Positions 1-7,067 of a DNA stretch of 64,000 nt are shown here, piece after piece; positions within the stretch are counted from its first letter, which is position 1, and the number at the start of each line of letters is the position of its first letter. A program made the position numbers and the translations under genes. Source of the stretch: an uncultured Neglectibacter sp. GTDB lineage: Bacteria > Bacillota > Clostridia > Oscillospirales > Acutalibacteraceae. Where the stretch lies: positions 124,001-188,000 of the forward strand of contig CAMNSA010000001.1 of NCBI GenBank assembly GCA_946554335.1. Direction: 5' to 3'. The notes under the pieces are model-generated. The model had not been told where the DNA came from. It did not search any database and saw only the letters and a program-made list of their open reading frames with translations.

Positions 1-455
1 AGGTACAGGAGCTGGAACAGGTGATCGGAACCGGGCTTCCGGAGGACTATCGACAGTTTTTGCTGGAGATGGGGGGGTGTTATCTTTATGATGATGATAC
101 AATCGGAGAGATTCCCCTGGAGGATTCCGATGAAGTAATCAATGTAGATAAATTATATGGGCTGCATGCTTATTTCAAAGAGGGAAATATTCATTTTTGG
201 GACAAATACTGGGAAGAAACGCAGGAGGATGATATGACCAGGAATAACTGTGTTTTAATAGGGGATGCCATTGAGCACGGTTTTCTGTTTTTGGTGTGTC
301 ACGGAGAAAACAGCGGTGTGTGGTATTGGGATGATTGCCGGACATTCCCGGAGACCTCGGATGAAAACGGAGATGTGTATTTTGTAGCAGAGAGTTTTGA
401 AGAGTTTTGGAAAATGTTGTGTGAGAGCAAGCCTTTAGAAACAGATTTCGATTAG
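1..455 (+). CDS. SUKH (SMI1/KNR4) immunity protein, 5' end outside window
   Basis: The reading frame is open from base 3 and has no start in the window. The visible 150 or so residues match, with scattered substitutions, the complete gene at 5056-5556. The SMI1/KNR4 hallmarks are present: LPEDYRQFLLEMGG near the start, an acidic middle, and the VWYWDD and SFEEFWKML motifs. SUKH proteins act in the cytoplasm as antidotes to nuclease-type polymorphic toxins. It lies immediately before the first cassette-boundary hairpin and toxin module. Which toxin it neutralises cannot be read from the sequence. Confidence in the family is high. Confidence 0.85.
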   Translation, partial: VQELEQVIGTGLPEDYRQFLLEMGGCYLYDDDTIGEIPLEDSDEVINVDKLYGLHAYFKEGNIHFWDKYWEETQEDDMTRNNCVLIGDAIEHGFLFLVCHGENSGVWYWDDCRTFPETSDENGDVYFVAESFEEFWKMLCESKPLETDFD

Positions 456-471
456 GTGCTGCTTTTTGGCG

Positions 472-545
472 AATGGGCGCCGCCTTGAAGAGATGAGAGG
501 TTCTTTGAGGCGGGGCAAGAGACCTTTTTGGAGGTCTCTTTTTTT
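472..545 (+). terminator. Cassette-boundary double hairpin, copy A
   Basis: A first imperfect hairpin (CCGCCT pairing with AGGCGG, about 479-513) is followed by a classic intrinsic terminator. Its stem is AAGAGACC/GGTCTCTT at 517-540, followed by a T run to 545. The same double structure recurs at 2280 and 5573. It ends the SUKH transcript just before a toxin fragment. Confidence 0.8.
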
Positions 546-564
546 ATGCCCCTTTTGGGAAACA

Positions 565-1479
565 ATGGGGGCCCTTGAAAAGGCCGCTAAAGAACAACTG
601 GAGGAAGCCGGGCTGTGGGACGACCTGAAAAGAGGAGAGCTGAAAAGCAGCGGCGAGACCTTGACCGTGGGAGAAGTGGAGAGCAGGCTGGCGGGAGAGT
701 ATGCAGGAAAGGAGTTCTTCCAGAGCGAACGGGGAATTCAGCGGCTCACAAAGCAGGACCCGGAGCTTGCGGTGGAGATCGAAAACGCTTTTCTTGAAAT
801 GGCGGAAAGGACCCAGGACCCGGGACAGCGGACAGAGCTTCTGAAGACCGCAGGAAAATACGACCGGGCGATGGGGGAGGTTTCCGGGAAACTGGGAACT
901 GAATACAGTACCGAAAGCGGCAGAGCAGGGGAAGACCTTCGACAGGAAAAAGGAGAACTGGAACTTTTACCGGAGGAGGGAACCAGCCTTGGAGAGAAGA
1001 CAACAAATGCTTCCACAGATGATGTGAAAAATATTGACAATTTGAAGCCTGTGGAGTATTATCAAAATCAGGAAAATGACTTTGATAATGTTACGGATAG
1101 TTTGGATGAAAAGGAACAGCTGAAGAAAAGGAGGGGAGAGCAATTAAAGAGAAATAGAGAACAAGGAAGTACATATGCTCGGAAGGAATTTTCAAAGCGT
1201 AAAAAACTGATTAATGATTTAGCAGATGAGGTTACTGTCGTGACCTCCCAGGGAACTAGATTCAGAGCTGATGCGATGGGAACAGATCCGGCGACCGGAG
1301 AAATTGTCATTTTTGAGTTTAAATCATCACTGACAGCCCGGTTAACCAAAAACCAAAAAAGAGGGTTTCAAGAACTGTATGAATCAGGCGGGAAAATCGT
1401 AGGGAAGGGAAAAGGAAAATTTCATGGAGGCATGGAGATCCCTTCTGGTACAATAACCAATATTGTGAGACCTCAATAG
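565..1479 (+). CDS. Orphan polymorphic-toxin C-terminal module, PD-(D/E)XK-like nuclease
   Basis: This 304-residue frame has no secretion or structural N-terminus. It begins inside a charged helical pre-toxin segment (571-854) that is nearly identical to 2526-2809. After a variable linker comes a C-terminal domain with D236, E251 and K253 in a D...EFKSS arrangement preceded by a TGE turn, which fits a PD-(D/E)XK nuclease fold. The ATG at 565 has only a weak ribosome site, and a TTG at 466 would read through the terminator, so the module may be silent until recombined onto a full-length parent. A DUF6572-type gene follows 16 bases later and is the likely antidote. The toxin role is inferred from layout and motif. 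Confidence 0.6.
   Translation: MGALEKAAKEQLEEAGLWDDLKRGELKSSGETLTVGEVESRLAGEYAGKEFFQSERGIQRLTKQDPELAVEIENAFLEMAERTQDPGQRTELLKTAGKYDRAMGEVSGKLGTEYSTESGRAGEDLRQEKGELELLPEEGTSLGEKTTNASTDDVKNIDNLKPVEYYQNQENDFDNVTDSLDEKEQLKKRRGEQLKRNREQGSTYARKEFSKRKKLINDLADEVTVVTSQGTRFRADAMGTDPATGEIVIFEFKSSLTARLTKNQKRGFQELYESGGKIVGKGKGKFHGGMEIPSGTITNIVRPQ
571..854 (+). repeat. Long direct repeat, copy 1 (shared pre-toxin segment)
   Basis: About 284 bases match 2526-2809 with only a few mismatches, offset by 1955 bases. Both copies encode the same helical pre-toxin stretch, and similarity stops where the toxin tips diverge. This is the homology through which tips could be exchanged. Confidence 0.85.
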
Positions 1480-1495
1480 GAGAAAGGAGAAGGTT

Positions 1496-1912
1496 ATGTC
1501 AACCATATTAGACACAGACAAGGTGGATGGAGTAGGTTTTGAAAAAGGAACCGAAAGATTTATGCTGCTCTTGTTTGACCATTTGGACTGGAGCGGAGAC
1601 GAGATAGATCAAGCAGAGTGGGAGGAGGGAGAGAAGGATAACTGGCACAAAGAAGATTGGGAAGGGGAACACCTGCTGCTTTTGCAGGACAAGATCAACT
1701 CCTACCTCAATTACATTGAATTAGAGCAGTATAAACAGTATCTCAAGGAACGGAATATCCAGCGCGAAATTGAAGAGTTTGTCATTTATATCTGTTTCAA
1801 GTACGAACCGACAGCGAATTGCATGAAATTTCTGGATATTGTCGGAAAGCAAATTGAAGGGCTGAATACTGTGATAGAGTTCAAAGTTGACAATCCTGAC
1901 GATGACGAATAG
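1496..1912 (+). CDS. DUF6572-type protein, probable immunity protein
   Basis: This 138-residue acidic cytoplasmic protein starts at an ATG behind AGGAGAAAGGAGAAGG. It shows the family layout: an N-terminal DTDKVDGVG strand, DHLDW, an LLLLQDKINSYLNYIE helix, and a KYEPTANCMKFLDIV segment. An insertion of about 16 acidic residues follows DHLDW. Such proteins are common immediately downstream of polymorphic toxins. Its position 16 bases after the nuclease module suggests it protects against that toxin. A truncated relative follows at 1965. Confidence 0.65.
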   Translation: MSTILDTDKVDGVGFEKGTERFMLLLFDHLDWSGDEIDQAEWEEGEKDNWHKEDWEGEHLLLLQDKINSYLNYIELEQYKQYLKERNIQREIEEFVIYICFKYEPTANCMKFLDIVGKQIEGLNTVIEFKVDNPDDDE

Positions 1913-1964
1913 TTTGGTGACTGCTGGCTTTTAGTTTTACAATCTGAATGGGAGTGAGCTGATC

Positions 1965-2222
1965 TTGCTGATCACCGATCATTTGGATTGGGAGGATGAG
2001 ACAGCCCATTTACTTATCCTGCAGGATAAGTTAAATGCTTATGCAACTTTTTTGGAGACGAAGCAGTATGAACAAGTGTACCAAGGGAAGCATTTTGATA
2101 GTTACTTGATCGAAGTCGATTTTTTATATGAGCCAACGGAGAACTGCAAAAAATTTATGGAGATAGGAGAAAAGCAGCTTGCGGGCTTGAATGTCAGGAT
2201 AGAGGGAGAATATACTCCCTAA
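1965..2222 (+). pseudogene. N-terminally truncated DUF6572-type gene
   Basis: The 85 residues align with residue 26 onward of the protein at 1496-1912 (DHLDW, LILQDKLNAY, LYEPTENCKKFMEI) but lack the first strand pair. The only start is a TTG at 1965 behind GGGAGTGAG. The missing 25 residues form the beginning of the domain in the neighbour, so this is probably a decayed copy, although a short translated protein cannot be excluded. It lies between the intact copy and the second boundary hairpin. Confidence 0.6.
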
Positions 2223-2279
2223 AATTGTTGTAACTAAGAAGTGCGGTAAAAGAAATACAGAAAATGATGGAAATATAAC

Positions 2280-2352
2280 GGGGGCGCCGCCTTAAAGAGA
2301 CGAGAATTTCTTTGAGGCGGGGCAAGAGACCTTTTTGGAGGTCTCTTTTTTT
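2280..2352 (+). terminator. Cassette-boundary double hairpin, copy B
   Basis: Second copy of the boundary structure. CCGCCT/AGGCGG pairing at about 2287-2320 is followed by an AAGAGACC/GGTCTCTT stem at 2324-2347 and a T run. It precedes the second toxin module. Confidence 0.8.
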
Positions 2353-2360
2353 ATGCCTTT

Positions 2361-3377
2361 TTGGACGCAACTTCAGCGGAAGCGGCAGAAGGCGGGAGAG
2401 TTTCCGGCTTAGAGGACGATCCGGCGGAGAGCGGGGAACGGGGGCGGAATGTGCCGGAGGGAGGAAGATACGAAGACATTTCCCAAGGCGCATTGGAGAT
2501 CCTGGAGGAAAAGGGCGTAAAGGGAGCCCTTGAAAAGGCCGCTAAAGAGCAACTGGAGGAAGCCGGGCTGTGGGACGACCTGAAAAGAGGAGAGCTGAAA
2601 AGCAGCGGCGAGACCTTGACCGTGGGAGAAGTGGAGAGCAGGCTGGCGGGAGAGTATGCAGGAAAGGAGTTCTTCCAGAGCGAACGGGGAATTCAGCGGC
2701 TCACAAAGCAGGACCCGGAGCTTGCGCTGGAGATTGAAAACGCTTTTCTGGAAATGGCGGAAAGGACTCAGGACCCGAGACAGCGGGCAGAGCTTCTGAA
2801 GACCGCAGGGAGCTATGACAGCATCATCCAGGATGTTACCGATGCCAAAAAGGGAAATCCTGTCCGAAAACGCCTTTGGAAAAATGAAAGCCTATTGCTT
2901 ACTGCGGACAACCCGGAAATAGAGGCTCAAATTGCCCAAAAACTGCTGGACAGTGAACAAATTTCCCGTTATAATGAAAAACAGAAGGGACTTTCCGAGG
3001 GCGAGCTGTTTGAGGATGTTTTTTCCGGTGAAACGAAGGTTGTCTGGCCCGAAAAAGCTCATAAAAACTGGACGGAAGGGCATTGGGAAACAATACAGGT
3101 AGGAGTTAAAATACTGGCGCAGACGGAGGACTACAGCGTGATTTATGTAAATAAAGCAGTGAGCAACGAGGCGCCGGGAATACGGCCTAACCGGCGGCCT
3201 GACATTATGGCGGTGAGAAAGGACGGAACCATCGAGCAGTTTGAGGTCATGAGCAAGAGTGATCGTTTAAAAAAGCTCAGAGACAAAGTAACGGACACGC
3301 AATCCCGTCTGGGAGAACGGGGCGGCCGATATGAGATCATTGATATTCCAGAGAAATGGAAGGAATCGCCATGGTAA
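2361..3377 (+). CDS. Orphan polymorphic-toxin C-terminal module, second nuclease-like tip
   Basis: This 338-residue open frame begins without a convincing start codon. It extends about 55 residues further left into the pre-toxin region than the first module, then repeats the shared segment at 2526-2809. The unique tip contains RRPD (D281) and a QFEVMSK stretch (E295, K299), resembling a variant PD-(D/E)XK active site but less canonical than the first module. Its stop overlaps the next gene's start in ATGGTAA. A duplicated remnant of this tip lies at 3972-4121. The tip is toxin-like by layout, and nuclease activity is inferred. Confidence 0.55.
   Translation: MDATSAEAAEGGRVSGLEDDPAESGERGRNVPEGGRYEDISQGALEILEEKGVKGALEKAAKEQLEEAGLWDDLKRGELKSSGETLTVGEVESRLAGEYAGKEFFQSERGIQRLTKQDPELALEIENAFLEMAERTQDPRQRAELLKTAGSYDSIIQDVTDAKKGNPVRKRLWKNESLLLTADNPEIEAQIAQKLLDSEQISRYNEKQKGLSEGELFEDVFSGETKVVWPEKAHKNWTEGHWETIQVGVKILAQTEDYSVIYVNKAVSNEAPGIRPNRRPDIMAVRKDGTIEQFEVMSKSDRLKKLRDKVTDTQSRLGERGGRYEIIDIPEKWKESPW
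2526..2809 (+). repeat. Long direct repeat, copy 2 (shared pre-toxin segment)
   Basis: Partner of 571-854. Outside this segment the two modules differ completely in their last 150 or so residues. Confidence 0.85.
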
Positions 3378-3955
3378 AAGAGGAACCTATGATCAGGCAT
3401 TATGTGTTTTGGGGAGAGGTGAAGGACAGCTTTTCCGACTGGATGCAGTGGATGGAGGATGCGAAGGAAATCTTTGCATTATTGGGAGAAAGCCCCAGTC
3501 ATTATGGAATCAGCACGGTAGAGATGGAAGATATTAAAGAGCGGCCAATCGGGGGCCTGTCTCGAAAGCTTGCCAATATTCAAAAAAAGGGCCACACAAT
3601 TGAAAGCGCAGGCTTTGACCTTCTCCGCGATGACTTTTGGTCCTCACTCGATTTTTATGTTTCCATATCAAGAACAAGAACGAGCGAGGTCGTACACGAG
3701 TCGGGCGGGTTTGATTTTGTTGACTGTGAGATCGACCTGAAATATGTGCAGGAACACGGAGGGCTGACGCCGGAAACCGAAAGACAAATCTTACAGCTGT
3801 TGGAGCAGAATATCGTGCCCTGTGACGGAGAGGTATACGACAGGAAAGACAAGCCCCATGGTTTAATTTATATCTCTGACCATAAAGTGGGGCTATGGCT
3901 AGAGAAGCCGAACATCCTGATGAAGTTTGATGGGAAGGAATGGAGAGAGATATAG
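3371..3955 (+). CDS. Probable immunity protein for the second toxin tip
   Basis: This 194-residue cytoplasmic protein begins MVKEEPMIRHYVFWGEV. I chose the ATG at 3371 because GGAAGGA lies six bases upstream and the ATG overlaps the toxin stop (ATGGTAA), indicating translational coupling. I recognise no family by name. Visible features are a tryptophan-rich N-terminus, GGFDFVDCEID, and a C-terminal EKPNILMKFDGKEW. A close paralogue sits at 4115-4708. Tight coupling to a toxin module makes an antidote role likely. Confidence 0.6.
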   Translation: MVKEEPMIRHYVFWGEVKDSFSDWMQWMEDAKEIFALLGESPSHYGISTVEMEDIKERPIGGLSRKLANIQKKGHTIESAGFDLLRDDFWSSLDFYVSISRTRTSEVVHESGGFDFVDCEIDLKYVQEHGGLTPETERQILQLLEQNIVPCDGEVYDRKDKPHGLIYISDHKVGLWLEKPNILMKFDGKEWREI

Positions 3956-3971
3956 CTTATGGTGAGACGAG

Positions 3972-4121
3972 ATCATTGAGCAGTTTGAGGTCATGAGCAA
4001 GAGTGATAAGTTTGAAAAGCTAAGGCGAAGAGTAGAGGATACACAATCCCGGCTGGGAGAACGGGGCGGCCGGTATAAAATCATTGATATTCCGGAGGAA
4101 TGGAAGGGATCAACATGGTAA
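3972..4121 (+). pseudogene. Remnant of the second toxin's C-terminal tip
   Basis: In frame from 3972 to the TAA at 4119-4121, these 49 codons match the last residues of the module ending at 3377 (EQFEVMSKSD, DTQSRLGERGGRY, IIDIP, ending in W). Nothing upstream continues the toxin. Its end overlaps the next immunity start in the same ATGGTAA arrangement. It records a duplication of toxin tip plus immunity gene. Confidence 0.85.
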
Positions 4122-4708
4122 AAGAGGAACCTATGGTCAGGCATTATGTGTTTTGGGGAGAGGTGAAGGACAGCTTTTCCGACTGGATGCAGTGGATCGA
4201 GGACGCGAAGGAGCTCTTTGCGTTATTGGGGGAAAGCCCCAGTCATTATGCAATCAGCACGCTGGAGCTGGAAGACATCAAGATGCGCCCAATCGGGGGA
4301 CTATCCAGAAAGCTTACCAATATCAAAAAGAAGGGGCATACGATCAAATCTACGGAGTTTGACCTTCTCCGCGAAAACTTTTGGGACACACTCGATTTTT
4401 ATGTTTCCATGTCCAGAAGGAAAAGGACTGAGATTGTGCGCAAGTCTGGCGGGTTTGATTTTGTTGACTGTGAGATTGATATGGAATATGTGCAGGAACA
4501 CGGAGGGCTGACGCCGGAAACCGAAAGACAAATCTTACAGCTATTGGAGCGGAATATCGTGCCCTGTGACGGAGAGGTGTATGAAATGAAGAGTAAATCT
4601 CTTAGCATAGATTACGCATTTGACCATCCCCATAAAGAGTCATGGAGGGAGAATGAAACGCCGAATATCCTGATGAGATTTGAGGGGAAGGAGTGGAAAA
4701 AGGTATGA
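4115..4708 (+). CDS. Paralogous probable immunity protein
   Basis: This 197-residue paralogue of 3371-3955 is about three-quarters identical by eye. It shares the MVKEEPM start and GGFDFVDCEID, and differs most in the last 45 residues. The ATG at 4115 has GGAAGGG six bases upstream. It follows the toxin-tip remnant and overlaps the next gene by ATGA. Divergence at the C-terminus suggests altered toxin specificity. Confidence 0.6.
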   Translation: MVKEEPMVRHYVFWGEVKDSFSDWMQWIEDAKELFALLGESPSHYAISTLELEDIKMRPIGGLSRKLTNIKKKGHTIKSTEFDLLRENFWDTLDFYVSMSRRKRTEIVRKSGGFDFVDCEIDMEYVQEHGGLTPETERQILQLLERNIVPCDGEVYEMKSKSLSIDYAFDHPHKESWRENETPNILMRFEGKEWKKV

Positions 4709-5016
4709 TCTACGACGCGAATTCGATCGATATTTTAGGAGAGCGGAAGGACGGAGGAATCGATATGTTTATCGTTTCCTCCGGGCCGATGGACGCCTCG
4801 CCGCAGACGCAGACCTTGCTTCTGGACAAGGTGGAAAATTATCTTACCTATGTCAAAGGCCCGCAGTTTCGACAGGAGTTTCCGGGAAAAGAAAAAAGTG
4901 TGAACATCGTTTTGCAGCTGGAGGAAAAGCCGCCGGAGCTGCTGCTGGCCTTGTGCGAAAAAATCGCAGGATGGACGGAAGAAAACGGGGTGCGATTCAG
5001 GGTGGAGAAGAAGTGA
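4705..5016 (+). CDS. DUF6572-like small protein
   Basis: This 103-residue acidic protein starts at an ATG inside the ATGA overlap with the preceding gene. Its strand and helix order resembles the DUF6572 relatives here: an ID-IL-G-DGGID start, an LLLDKVENYLTYV helix, a VNIVLQLEEKPPE strand, and a C-terminal helix ending in RFRVEKK. The DHLDW motif is replaced by SSGPMDA. Placement among immunity genes suggests the same role. Family assignment is tentative. Confidence 0.5.
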   Translation: MIYDANSIDILGERKDGGIDMFIVSSGPMDASPQTQTLLLDKVENYLTYVKGPQFRQEFPGKEKSVNIVLQLEEKPPELLLALCEKIAGWTEENGVRFRVEKK

Positions 5017-5055
5017 GGCCAGATGAAGCTTTACTGACCTGAGGAGGAAGCAAAA

Positions 5056-5556
5056 ATGAATATGGAAAAAATAGAAAAATTCCCGGTACCTACGGAGCAA
5101 GAGGTACAGGAGCTGGAACAGATGATCGGAACCAGGCTTCCGGAGGACTATCGACAGTTTTTGCTGGAGATGGGGGGGTGTTATCTTTATGATGATGATA
5201 CAATCGGAGAGATTCCCCTGGAGGACTCCGATGAGGTCATCAGCGTAGAACAATTATATGGACTGCACGCTGACTTCAAGGAAGGTAATATTCATTTTTG
5301 GGACAAATACTGGGAGGAGACACAAGAAGTGGGTGTGTATAAAAACAACTGCGTTTTGATAGGGGATGCCAGTGAACACGGCTTTTTGTTTTTGATGTGT
5401 CACGGAGAAAACAGCGGTGTGTGGTATTGGGATGATTGCCGGACATTTCCGGAGACCTCGGATGAAAACGGAGATGTGTATTTTGTAGCAGAGAGTTTTG
5501 AAGAGTTTTGGAAAATGCTATGTGAGAGCAAGCCTTTAGAAATAGTTTTCGATTAG
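5056..5556 (+). CDS. SUKH (SMI1/KNR4) immunity protein
   Basis: Complete 166-residue SUKH protein with an ATG behind GAGGAGGAAG. It carries LPEDYRQFLLEMGG (about 33-46), an acidic region, GVWYWDD and ESFEEFWKML. It is nearly the same as the copy cut by the left edge, with differences concentrated around residues 75-100. SUKH proteins bind and block toxins in the cytoplasm. It ends the immunity bank, followed by the third boundary hairpin and then phage genes. Confidence 0.85.
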   Translation: MNMEKIEKFPVPTEQEVQELEQMIGTRLPEDYRQFLLEMGGCYLYDDDTIGEIPLEDSDEVISVEQLYGLHADFKEGNIHFWDKYWEETQEVGVYKNNCVLIGDASEHGFLFLMCHGENSGVWYWDDCRTFPETSDENGDVYFVAESFEEFWKMLCESKPLEIVFD

Positions 5557-5572
5557 GTGCTGTTTTTTGTCG

Positions 5573-5647
5573 AATGGGCGCCGCCTTGAAGAGACGAGAG
5601 TTTCTTTGAGGCGGGGCAAGAGACCTTTTTGGAGGTCTCTTTTTTTG
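5573..5647 (+). terminator. Cassette-boundary double hairpin, copy C
   Basis: Third copy: CCGCCT/AGGCGG pairing, then an AAGAGACC/GGTCTCTT stem at 5618-5641 and a T run. Unlike copies A and B it is not followed by a toxin module but by the phage block. Confidence 0.8.
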
Positions 5648-5706
5648 TACCCTTTTGGGGGTGGATCTCGGGAAACAGGCAGGAAAAAGCTGAAAGAGAA
5701 AAGAAA

Positions 5707-5735
5707 GGCGGGAAGCGTTTGCTTCTTGCCTTTTT
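5707..5735 (+). terminator. Intrinsic terminator before the capsid genes
   Basis: GGCGGGAAGC and GCTTCTTGCC pair, including two G-U pairs, around a GTTT loop and are followed by TTTTT. It sits 60 bases after boundary copy C. Confidence 0.65.
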
Positions 5736-5782
5736 CTTTGGAGGGGCGGGCGGGAAATGAAAAAGAAAGGAGGAAGTTTTAT

Positions 5783-5923
5783 ATGGCAAAGGAAAAGACC
5801 TATGCAGGCCGCATTAAAAACAGCGGACAGCAGCGGGTGGAGGCGATTTTTCCCAGCGAGAAGGTGAAGAACGGCCAGGTCCACCGCAAGACGGGCGAAA
5901 GCAAAGGAAAGGGGAAAAAGTGA
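5783..5923 (+). CDS. Small basic phage protein of unknown function
   Basis: This 46-residue lysine-rich protein (MAKEKTYAGRIKNSG..., ending KGKGKK) has a strong AAAGGAGG site. It lies 27 bases before the scaffold gene. I do not recognise it. Small basic proteins between portal or MuF genes and scaffolds are common in phages of Clostridia, but no role is shown here. Confidence 0.55.
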   Translation: MAKEKTYAGRIKNSGQQRVEAIFPSEKVKNGQVHRKTGESKGKGKK

Positions 5924-5950
5924 GAACGGGATCAAGAAGGGAGTGAGCAT

Positions 5951-6634
5951 ATGGACATGACAGAGACGGCGGGCAGCGAGGAGGAAAACTTGCAGCAAGC
6001 GCAGGGGAATGAAGCTTCCCCGCAAGAACCGGAGGAAATCTCCCAGGGGGAGACGCCAGAAGGCCTCGCCGGAGAGGAACCGGAAGAGGAAGATTCCGAG
6101 CAGCAGGAAGAAGAAAGCCTGCAGGAGAAGATCGAGGAGACGAGAAAAAATTATTTGAGGCTGCTGAAACAAAGGGGACGCGAGACTTCCGGGAAAGCGG
6201 CAAAGGTACCGAAAGCCGCCGAAAATCAGGAAGGGAACGCCCAAAAGCTTCACGGGGAGATCACGAAGAGGATCGAAGAGCAGATGAGGAGGATCTCTTC
6301 CATGAGCCCGAAGCTTAAAAAGGCGGAGGACCTGAGAGCGCTTCCCGAATACCCGCAGCTATGCCGGATGGTAGAGAGGGGGTATGAGCTTTCTGACGCC
6401 TACAAGCTGCTGCATTTCGAAGAGCTTGCAAAGCAGAGAAATCTGGCGGCGGGCCAGGCGGCGCTGAACAGATTGAACAGCAAAAGCCATATGACCCAGA
6501 CCTTCGGACGGGGCGCGGGAGCGGTTACCGTGCCGGCAGCGATCAAGGAGCAGTACCGGATCTTGAATCCGGACGCGACGGATCAGGAAATACAGATCCA
6601 CTACAACAAGGCCATTCGGAAAAACAAAAAGTAA
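5951..6634 (+). CDS. Phage capsid scaffolding protein
   Basis: This 227-residue protein is typical of scaffolds in shape. It has a very acidic, low-complexity N-terminus (residues 1-65, Glu/Gln-rich), a basic helical middle, and a positively charged end (AIRKNKK) that would contact the capsid. Start ATG behind GAAGGGAG. It comes directly before decoration and major capsid genes, the standard scaffold position. It would act transiently inside the procapsid. Assigned from composition and gene order, not catalytic motifs. Confidence 0.6.
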   Translation: MDMTETAGSEEENLQQAQGNEASPQEPEEISQGETPEGLAGEEPEEEDSEQQEEESLQEKIEETRKNYLRLLKQRGRETSGKAAKVPKAAENQEGNAQKLHGEITKRIEEQMRRISSMSPKLKKAEDLRALPEYPQLCRMVERGYELSDAYKLLHFEELAKQRNLAAGQAALNRLNSKSHMTQTFGRGAGAVTVPAAIKEQYRILNPDATDQEIQIHYNKAIRKNKK

Positions 6635-6647
6635 AGGAGGAACAGAA

Positions 6648-7049
6648 ATGGCATTTGCAATTCACAGTACAGACGACGGAAGAGTGCCGGGGCTGGAATA
6701 TCTGCCCGCGGGAGGGCTGACCCCCAAGGCGGGGATGCTTTTGAAGATGACGAGCGGGGCTTTGGCCGCCGCGGCGGGGGCGGACAAGCCTCTCTATTTC
6801 AGCATGGCCCAGCGGGAGGAGGCATGTGAGACGGGGGAGCTGATCCCGGTGATCCGGGTACAGGAGGACATGATCCTGGAAACGGAGACGCCCAGCGGGT
6901 TTACGGCCAAGGCGGGGGATAAGGTACAGCTTTCCACCGACGGCACCGGGATCGTGAAGACCACCGGAGGCGCGGCCGAGGTGGTATTCACCACGGCGGA
7001 AAAAACCAGGGTCAGGATCGTAGAAAAGACAGTGCAGGCAGCGACTTAA
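6648..7049 (+). CDS. Phage head decoration-like protein
   Basis: This 133-residue all-beta protein has an ATG behind AAAGGAGG. It has an N-terminal GLEYLPAGGLTPKAGMLL segment, a middle SMAQREEACETGELIPVIRV and a glycine/threonine-rich C-terminus. The size, the position just before the major capsid gene and the GLTPKAGM-type turn fit small head-stabilising proteins that bind the outer capsid surface. It is the second gene of the head operon. Exact family uncertain. Confidence 0.55.
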   Translation: MAFAIHSTDDGRVPGLEYLPAGGLTPKAGMLLKMTSGALAAAAGADKPLYFSMAQREEACETGELIPVIRVQEDMILETETPSGFTAKAGDKVQLSTDGTGIVKTTGGAAEVVFTTAEKTRVRIVEKTVQAAT

Positions 7050-7067
7050 TATAGGAGGAGATAACAC

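Noticed and set aside
466..564. Upstream TTG start for the first toxin module
   Set aside because: The extension would translate through the boundary hairpins and encodes no conserved sequence shared with the second module's N-terminal part.
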